13,809 nt of DNA from Leeuwenhoekiella sp. MAR_2009_132 (GTDB lineage: Bacteria; Bacteroidota; Bacteroidia; Flavobacteriales; Flavobacteriaceae): the NCBI RefSeq assembly GCF_000687915.1, contig NZ_JHZY01000005.1, positions 1-13,809 of the forward strand, read 5' to 3'. Position 1 is the stretch's first letter. Every line of letters starts with the position of its first letter. Position numbers and translations under genes: made by a program. This document shows positions 12,001 through 13,809 of this stretch, piece after piece. Below the pieces are notes generated by a model. That model did no database searches and had not been told where the DNA came from. It saw only the letters and a program-made list of their open reading frames with translations.

Positions 12001-12226
12001 AAGTTAATCTTAAAATCGTACTTGTCTGATCATTACCTAGTAGACTATTATTAGGATTATTAAGTGTAAAAACACCTGCATCAAAACCTAATGTATTTGT
12101 ACTTGCAGGAACTCTATTAGTAACATCCTGACCATATCTGGTAATTTTACTATTAAAAAAGTTATCTTCAGGTCTTAGTGCTGTACTTATATCTGTATAA
12201 GAATTAGAAGCATTTCTAATTTGCAA
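77..12226 (-). CDS. Giant Calx-beta repeat surface protein (adhesin-like), main open segment
   Basis: This is the central 4,049-codon segment of one giant exported protein. The TTG at 12226 is not a real start: the frame continues upstream, and the N terminus lies in another frame (12283-13064). Corrected residue numbers count from the ATG at 13064. A DUF11-like beta domain spans about 375-500. An Ig/cadherin-like domain (PTAVNDSA, then NDNFGGDGP, FTYTIKDANGD) spans 531-630. An unassigned beta-rich module covers 640-855, and a carboxypeptidase-regulatory-like domain (VICGNVSDEGGDPLRGVKV) follows at 857-950. Two more Ig/cadherin-like domains lie at 956-1163. A divergent Calx-beta domain occupies 1164-1272, and identical-length Calx-beta units run from 1273 to the end. 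Calx-beta domains form beta-sandwiches that often bind calcium; each unit ends in TDND and contains PEDYTDGT and VDDALFE. Long arrays of this kind in Bacteroidota are typically cell-surface or secreted adhesins exported by type IX secretion (inference; the sorting domain would be off the left edge). The TAG at 77-79 results from a one-base loss at 99-100, not a true end. Confidence 0.93.
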   Translation of the reverse strand: MQIRNASNSYTDISTALRPEDNFFNSKITRYGQDVTNRVPASTNTLGFDAGVFTLNNPNNSLLGNDQTSTILRLTSTQETYSLYMVGLAVEVYEPELSPLLLTTNLGAQNELIIDQTVRATFQVKNFGNDDMKNLSISYVVPSSVNYVPNASLLPAGVTVNYVAGTRTLNFGFADNIVEVGDAVLSVGFDLKASSDCSLAGTQFNLQLNANYRGVKNTTQKTTLSSSALSGACPVGNLQPSRITLVASGACKPTAVNDSASTQVDSPLNIDVVINDNFGGDGPASQAIVVASNPSNGTAVVDTNGTPNDPTDDTILYTPALGYVGSDSFTYTIKDANGDTSTATVDVTVSNVIVTPPGQRNCDCAPFYQNSNFVNPVKISGTNLQPGAVYRFSNVFTDSPSPIDALVKIVKFNNGASLLNIDVAGQGVPANFQPQIKSSTNGDQSVEFEITFVTGGGNYGNEVVISFFGTPFDIDGDSQRTREYAELSLPDAYYQSADTRISIQRKIGSVRGTAINPTTAPGGDISSDARYTFSNYWEGKSKLNYTIGKENGNSDRYYSLALKNANYANPQSTIVTAPVICGNVSDEGGDPLRGVKVNITGTDGSSATLSTDINGNYRYQTSIPSALVDVTYTITETDLENYVSISDADGGPDFNKITRVVNLMSTCQNNFVDDGRPLAQDDAAQASPLRPIQPVNIRVLENDIFGPDGPSTGTITIVSQPAVGSAVVNNSGTPNDPTDDFITYNPPLLNLVPVQLTYQICDSDGDCDTAVVRIGILDDSPRAQDDQYTVSEDSQNNPLTVLVNDDFGNDGPGSLSVVSGPSNGTLTPNNNGTPGDLSDDFFTYTPNADYFGNDLFTYQICDADSPISDRECSTATVRILVAADPTLSVQPVQVVEGQPLQFVFTISDVSTEDVVIQVNTSDVSATAGLDYTAAVNQIITIPAGQLTANYVVNSLEDIIYENSEVFNIQGSVQTNNTRNLTVSTTGTITDNDGAAPTITIADVTVAEGVDAVFVVTLDKPSYEDIVVDITFADGTATNPEDYTDGTPLQVTIPAGQTTSGPITFPTVDDALFEVNENFTVTGTVASGTTAAPNATGTGTITDNDGAAPTITIADVTVAEGADAVFVVTLDKPSYEDIVVDITFADGTATNPEDYTDGTPLQVTIPAGQTTSGPITFPTVDDALFEVNENFTVTGTVASGTTAAPSATGTGTITDNDGAAPTITIADVTVAEGVDAVFVVTLDKPSYEDIVVDITFADGTATNPEDYTDGTPLQVTIPAGQTTSGPITFPTVDDALFEVAENFTVTGTVASGTTAAPNATGTGTITDNDGAAPTITIADVTVAEGVDAVFVVTLDKPSYEDIVVDITFADGTATNPEDYTDGTPLQVTIPAGQTTSGPITFPTVDDALFEVDENFTVTGTVASGTTAAPGATGTGTITDNDGAAPTITIADVTVAEGVDAVFVVTLDKPSYEDIVVDITFADGTATNPEDYTDGTPLQVTIPAGQTTSGPITFPTVDDALFEVAENFTVTGTVASGTTAAPNATGTGTITDNDGAAPTITIADVTVAEGVDAVFVVTLDKPSYEDIVVDITFADGTATNPEDYTDGTPLQVTIPAGQTTSGPITFPTVDDALFEVAENFTVTGTVASGTTAAPNATGTGTITDNDGAAPTITIADVTVAEGADAVFVVTLDKPSYEDIVVDITFADGTATNPEDYTDGTPLQVTIPAGQTTSGPITFPTVDDALFEVNENFTVTGTVASGTTAAPSATGTGTITDNDGAAPTITIADVTVAEGVDAVFVVTLDKPSYEDIVVDITFADGTATNPEDYTDGTPLQVTIPAGQTTSGPITFPTVDDALFEVNENFTVTGTVASGTTAAPSATGTGTITDNDGAAPTITIADVTVAEGVDAVFVVTLDKPSYEDIVVDITFADGTATNPEDYTDGTPLQVTIPAGQTTSGPITFPTVDDALFEVAENFTVTGTVASGTTAAPNATGTGTITDNDGAAPTITIADVTVAEGVDAVFVVTLDKPSYEDIVVDITFADGTATNPEDYTDGTPLQVTIPAGQTTSGPITFPTVDDALFEVAENFTVTGTVASGTTAAPGATGTGTITDNDGAAPTITIADVTVAEGVDAVFVVTLDKPSYEDIVVDITFADGTATNPEDYTDGTPLQVTIPAGQTTSGPITFPTVDDALFEVAENFTVTGTVASGTTAAPNATGTGTITDNDGAAPTITIADVTVAEGADAVFVVTLDKPSYEDIVVDITFADGTATNPEDYTDGTPLQVTIPAGQTTSGPITFPTVDDALFEVAENFTVTGTVASGTTAAPSATGTGTITDNDGAAPTITIADVTVAEGVDAVFVVTLDKPSYEDIVVDITFADGTATNPEDYTDGTPLQVTIPAGQTTSGPITFPTVDDALFEVAENFTVTGTVASGTTAAPSATGTGTITDNDGAAPTITIADVTVAEGADAVFVVTLDKPSYEDIVVDITFADGTATNPEDYTDGTPLQVTIPAGQTTSGPITFPTVDDALFEVAENFTVTGTVASGTTTAPGATGTGTITDNDGAAPTITIADVTVAEGVDAVFVVTLDKPSYEDIVVDITFADGTATNPEDYTDGTPLQVTIPAGQTTSGPITFPTVDDALFEVNENFTVTGTVASGTTAAPSATGTGTITDNDGAAPTITIADVTVAEGADAVFVVTLDKPSYEDIVVDITFADGTATNPEDYTDGTPLQVTIPAGQTTSGPITFPTVDDALFEVNENFTVTGTVASGTTAAPNATGTGTITDNDGAAPTITIADVTVAEGADAVFVVTLDKPSYEDIVVDITFADGTATNPEDYTDGTPLQVTIPAGQTTSGPITFPTVDDALFEVNENFTVTGTVASGTTAAPNATGTGTITDNDGAAPTITIADVTVAEGVDAVFVVTLDKPSYEDIVVDITFADGTATNPEDYTDGTPLQVTIPAGQTTSGPITFPTVDDALFEVDENFTVTGTVASGTTAAPNATGTGTITDNDGAAPTITIADVTVAEGVDAVFVVTLDKPSYEDIVVDITFADGTATNPEDYTDGTPLQVTIPAGQTTSGPITFPTVDDALFEVNENFTVTGTVASGTTAAPSATGTGTITDNDGAAPTITIADVTVAEGVDAVFVVTLDKPSYEDIVVDITFADGTATNPEDYTDGTPLQVIIPAGQTTSGPITFPTVDDALFEVDENFTVTGTVASGTTAAPSATGTGTITDNDGAAPTITIADVTVAEGVDAVFVVTLDKPSYEDIVVDITFADGTATNPEDYTDGTPLQVTIPAGQTTSGPITFPTVDDALFEVAENFTVTGTVASGTTAAPSATGTGTITDNDGAAPTITIADVTVAEGVDAVFVVTLDKPSYEDIVVDITFADGTATNPEDYTDGTPLQVTIPAGQTTSGPITFPTVDDALFEINENFTVTGTVASGTTAAPNATGTGTITDNDGAAPTITIADVTVAEGADAVFVVTLDKPSYEDIVVDITFADGTATNPEDYTDGTPLQVTIPAGQTTSGPITFPTVDDALFEVNENFTVTGTVASGTTAAPNATGTGTITDNDGAAPTITIADVTVAEGADAVFVVTLDKPSYEDIVVDITFADGTATNPEDYTDGTPLQVTIPAGQTTSGPITFPTVDDALFEVNENFTVTGTVASGTTAAPSATGTGTITDNDGAAPTITIADVTVAEGVDAVFVVTLDKPSYEDIVVDITFADGTATNPEDYTDGTPLQVTIPAGQTTSGPITFPTVDDALFEVNENFTVTGTVASGTTAAPSATGTGTITDNDGAAPTITIADVTVAEGVDAVFVVTLDKPSYEDIVVDITFADGTATNPEDYTDGTPLQVTIPAGQTTSGPITFPTVDDALFEVDENFTVTGTVASGTTAAPSATGTGTITDNDGAAPTITIADVTVAEGADAVFVVTLDKPSYEDIVVDITFADGTATNPEDYTDGIPLQVTIPAGQTTSGPITFPTVDDALFEVDENFTVTGTVASGTTAAPSATGTGTITDNDGAAPTITIADVTVAEGADAVFVVTLDNQVMRIL
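99..100 (-). other. One-base deletion in repeat unit 28
   Basis: All 27 complete units have GGTTTATCT or GGCTTATCT at this place on the plus strand. Here it is GGTTATCT, one base short. The loss shifts the frame from VVTLDKPSYED to VVTLDNQVMRIL and a stop at 77. The units provide an internal control, so the missing base is certain as a difference; whether it is biological is not. Confidence 0.93.
9251..9577 (-). repeat. Divergent first Calx-beta domain capping the array
   Basis: About 109 residues starting DPTLSVQPVQVVEGQ have the Calx-beta order: VEGQPLQFVFTIS, then ATAGLDYTA, TIPAGQL, YENSEVFNI and GTITDND. It aligns in plan with the 112-residue units, but nearly all of its DNA is different and AT-richer. 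The exception is the last 24 bases (9251-9274), which match the repeat units exactly. It is probably an older domain that the homogenising process does not reach. Confidence 0.85.
10505..11150 (-). other. Unassigned beta-rich module within the giant protein (about residues 640-855)
   Basis: This stretch lies between an Ig/cadherin-like domain and a carboxypeptidase-regulatory-like domain. It begins with NCDCAPFYQ and continues with VYRFSNVFTDSPSPIDALVKI, LLNIDVAGQG, VEFEITFVTGG, VVISFFGTPFDIDGDSQR and then EYAELSLPDAYY. Alternating hydrophobic residues suggest a beta-sandwich. The paired cysteines (Cys-x-Cys) near its start, and FDIDGDSQ, could form a disulfide and a calcium site respectively (inference). 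I recall similar stretches in other large secreted flavobacterial proteins but cannot name a family. It ends around SLALKNANYANPQ, before the VICGNV of the next domain. Confidence 0.5.
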
Positions 12227-12282
12227 TCTATCTCCAGTTAAATCACGATCACCTTCTAAAGCTCCAAATACAACATCAGCAT

Positions 12283-13064
12283 TTACCGCCCAACAGGAAT
12301 AGTTCTAAAACCTTCAACACGTATATCGTAATTATTCTCTCCATTATTACGAGTAACATTAGCAAAACCATCAAATATGGTCACATTTCTTGCAGGAAGA
12401 TTGGTGTTTTCATAAACGACAACAATCTGCCATCCGGCAGAAGCTCCAATAATATCGCCACCATTAGCACCTTGATGACCTATGATCGTTCCGGTTTTGG
12501 CTTCGACGTTTGCCACAGTATAACTACCAGTATAATCGCCAATACCTTGAACCAGTGATGTAATATCTTTTACACAAGCATAAGGATCATTAGAAAAATG
12601 CTCAGTACGACCTCTATACAAAACTTCATCAGCAGTTACCGTTGTATATGCTGTTTGTCTTGGTAACTTTAGTTTTACCTGATTGTAATTCCAATTAGGT
12701 TGATTATCTGAAGAATTTCTATCTCCAGGCTCCTTATCTCCTGCTGTCCAGTACAAATAGACCTTGCGTATAGACACACAAGATCCAGTACCCACAGAAC
12801 TTAGAGACGCACTACTCGAGTTAAAAGTAGTCACATCTGAATCTATATCTACATAAACATTATCTTGAAAGTTATGATTGCCATCTTCACCTGTATAAGC
12901 TGAAGTAGCAGTTCTAGACATGTTATTATTGGCAATGGTAGTAAAATTACCACGCAATGTTTCAGAATAACGCACATCAAATGAGTTCTTAAGCTGAGCC
13001 TGCCCAGTAAAAATCCCACCAACAATAAGAAACCCTAAAAGGGAGAGAGTAATTTTATTTTCAT
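12283..13064 (-). CDS. N-terminal part of the giant surface protein (signal peptide plus DUF3344-like domain), frameshifted
   Basis: This is the 5' end of the giant gene. The ATG at 13064 lies 6 bases after the stop of the upstream small gene. As written it reads only 9 codons before TAG. Adding one A to the A run at 13058-13061 gives M-K-N-K, then a hydrophobic stretch ITLSLLGFLIVGGIF, then GQAQ: a standard Sec signal peptide with cleavage before or after the final Gln. The frame then stays open to 12283. Without the repair the first possible start is a GTG at 12975, which would leave an exported protein with no signal peptide. Residues 30-260 carry VYLYWTAGDKEPGDR, then GANGGDIIGASAGW, IVVVYE and NVTIFDGFANV. 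This pattern resembles the DUF3344-type domain seen at the N terminus of many large secreted Bacteroidota proteins (recognised from memory, not by search). The TAA at 12283-12285 follows IPVGR. One extra G in the run at 12289-12291 gives IPVGAVNADVVFGALEGDRD and joins the frame of the main segment. Confidence 0.85.
12289..12291 (-). other. Probable one-base deletion in a G run of the giant gene
   Basis: On the minus strand GTTGGGCGGTAAATGC stops at TAA (12283-12285). One more G gives GTT GGG GCG GTA AAT GC, reading V-G-A-V-N-A. It connects the N-terminal domain to the downstream frame, whose first residues (DVVFGALEGDRDLTGDRLQI) are plausible coding sequence upstream of the TTG at 12226. Confidence 0.8.
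13058..13061 (-). other. Probable one-base deletion just after the start codon of the giant gene
   Basis: The minus strand reads ATGAAAATAAAATT, giving a 9-codon peptide ending in TAG. With five A residues after ATG it would read M-K-N-K-I-T and continue into a textbook signal peptide and the rest of the gene. A length error in this A run, or in the A run at 13053-13056, would account for it. Confidence 0.75.
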
Positions 13065-13070
13065 AAGGTT

Positions 13071-13379
13071 TTATTTGAAGTTTGATGCGTTCGGATTAAG
13101 TTGTTTTATAATCACTGATGCCGCATCGGCGTTTGACCCTTGTGGTGTAGCAATAACTTCCACACAACTCCAAGAGCTATTTTGTATATTATCTTTCTTG
13201 ATAGTTCTTAAAATAAACTCAGCATTAGAGCCCGCAGCGATATCAATTTTAGATATAGAAACTCCTTCTAATGACAATAATTCAAACTCAACACTTGAAC
13301 TTGGGAGACTATCTTCATTACACGTAATAGATTTTGCTGATAAACTTAAATTTTCAACTTTTGCAGTAGAATTTTCAAT
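13071..13379 (-). CDS. Small secreted protein of unknown function, C-terminal part
   Basis: This is the second half of the small exported protein, open from 13379 (IENSTAKVENLSLSAKSITC) to the TAA at 13071-13073 after NPNASNFK. The TTG at 13277 is an internal leucine, not a start: the frame is open and well conserved in style for 34 codons before it. Joined to the first half, the protein would be about 173 residues. The mature part looks beta-rich, with segments such as SVEFELLSL, SISKIDIAAG, AEFILRTI and SCVEVIAT. It has two cysteines in this half (in SITCNED and SWSCVEV) that could pair outside the cytoplasm. Its stop lies only 6 bases before the ATG of the giant gene, so the two are almost certainly cotranscribed. 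A helper, anchoring or partner role for the giant protein is possible but purely contextual. Confidence 0.7.
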   Translation of the reverse strand: MENSTAKVENLSLSAKSITCNEDSLPSSSVEFELLSLEGVSISKIDIAAGSNAEFILRTIKKDNIQNSSWSCVEVIATPQGSNADAASVIIKQLNPNASNFK

Positions 13380-13592
13380 TTACAAAATAATCTATCTGTT
13401 TTGCAGTTATACCTATACCTTCTTGACGAGTATATTCAATCGTTAATAAACTAGAAGATTGTCCCGGCCCCTCAGATAAGGCATTCTGGGCGTAAAAAAT
13501 GCTGCTAAACATCATAAATACGGAAATCAGAATTAAGCGAGGTAGATTTGCTAACACAAAAAGTTATCAAAAACTGAAGTTTTATTATTCAT
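13375..13592 (-). CDS. Small secreted protein of unknown function, N-terminal part (signal peptide), frameshifted
   Basis: This is the first half of a gene just upstream of the giant protein. I do not recognise its family. The open frame begins at a GTG at 13557 and reads LANLPRLILISVFMMFSSIF, then YAQNALSEGPGQSSS. That is a clear Sec signal peptide with likely cleavage after Ala or Gln of YAQ. An ATG at 13592 lies 35 bases upstream, one base out of frame. One more base in the A run at 13558-13562 would join it, giving MNNKTSVFDNFF before the hydrophobic segment. I favour the ATG start modestly; GTG at 13557 also gives a usable signal peptide. The frame stops at TGA 13375-13377 after IDYFVN. 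The other half of the protein continues in a different frame from 13379, so the gene is broken here by one base. Removing one A from the run at 13379-13381 gives IDYFVIENSTAKVENLSL and reconnects the halves. Confidence 0.72.
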
Positions 13593-13762
13593 AGTAGGTT
13601 AAGTTGTAGATATACGTAAAAAATTACTTTAGCGTTTTAGAACTATTGTAAATAATTTTATAATTTATTTTGAGATAATATCAGAACCTACTTTAAAAGA
13701 AGAACCAATAATACTCTATTAATATAATAAGCCCCGTTCTAAAATTATTCAGAAATAGGGTA
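13593..13762. other. AT-rich intergenic region upstream of the two-gene unit
   Basis: The region has multiple stops on both strands and no RNA gene that I can recognise. It should contain the promoter of the minus-strand unit. I found no convincing Bacteroidota-type promoter: a TAATTTTT lies near 13620 on the minus strand, but no well-spaced TTG element precedes it. A weak inverted repeat at 13731-13760 (CCCCGTTCT against AGAAATAGGG, loop about 10) has mismatches and no T run, so I do not call it a terminator. Confidence 0.5.
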
Positions 13763-13809
13763 ATGAACGTATTAAGTTGGGTGGCACAATATATTAATCG
13801 ATTAAGTGA
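13763..13809 (+). CDS. Possible start of a divergent plus-strand gene, cut by the window edge
   Basis: An ATG at 13763 opens 15 codons (MNVLSWVAQYINRLS) with no stop before the window ends. The peptide is a plausible amphipathic or membrane-proximal N terminus, but a 15-codon open run is common by chance. An AGGG lies too close to the ATG to be a convincing ribosome site. If real, it would be transcribed away from the small secreted-protein gene. I do not assign a function. Confidence 0.25.
   Translation, partial: MNVLSWVAQYINRLS

Noticed and set aside
13075..13446. Plus-strand open frame of 123 codons over the small secreted-protein gene
   Set aside because: The minus-strand frames encode a signal peptide and a continuous beta-rich protein once the single-base shift is allowed for. 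The plus-strand frame has no such signature.
13600..13680. Bacteroidota-type promoter upstream of the small gene
   Set aside because: TAATTTTT near 13620 only partly resembles the usual TAnnTTTG element, and no correctly spaced TTG element was seen.
13731..13760. Possible terminator hairpin
   Set aside because: The stem has internal mismatches, the loop is about 10 bases and no T run follows on either strand.
13794..13805. Perfect 12-base palindrome TTAATCGATTAA
   Set aside because: It is a single AT-rich copy at the window edge. Palindromes of this length do occur by chance and nothing nearby points to an operator.

Overview
The window looks like a piece of a Bacteroidota genome, most likely a flavobacterium. 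The reasons are AT-rich non-repeat DNA, Sec signal peptides ending in Ala-Gln, and a giant secreted protein built from Calx-beta, Ig/cadherin-like and DUF11-like domains. Such proteins are usually exported by the type IX secretion system in this phylum. This assignment is inferred from protein style only; no rRNA or housekeeping marker is present.

Layout, read along the minus strand from right to left. Positions 13593-13809 are mostly intergenic, with a possible start of a divergent plus-strand gene at 13763. Next is a small gene for a secreted protein of about 173 residues (13592 to 13071), broken by one clear and one possible single-base frameshift. Six bases after its stop, at 13064, a giant gene begins and fills the rest of the window, leaving through the left edge. 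Its parts, in protein order, are: signal peptide; an N-terminal domain resembling DUF3344; a DUF11-like domain; one Ig/cadherin-like domain; an unassigned beta-rich module; a carboxypeptidase-regulatory-like domain; two more Ig/cadherin-like domains; one divergent Calx-beta domain; then 27 complete, nearly identical 112-residue Calx-beta units (336 bp each, no length variation) and part of a 28th. At least 4,355 codons lie inside the window and the C terminus lies outside it.

The giant gene is not one open frame as written. Three single-base losses (after the start codon near 13058-13061, in a G run at 12289-12291, and in a T run at 99-100) split it. Each can be repaired by one base in a short homopolymer, and each repair restores a sensible protein. 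The simplest reading is indel errors in the sequence; a decaying gene is the alternative.

Functionally the two genes look like one transcription unit: a small exported beta-rich protein of unknown role followed by a very long, strongly acidic, probably calcium-binding surface filament or adhesin. The striking feature is the array itself. Its units are almost invariant except at three amino-acid sites that vary independently, and linked silent variants recur in blocks, which points to ongoing homogenisation by recombination. I see no RNA genes, CRISPR arrays, insertion sequences or metabolic genes.
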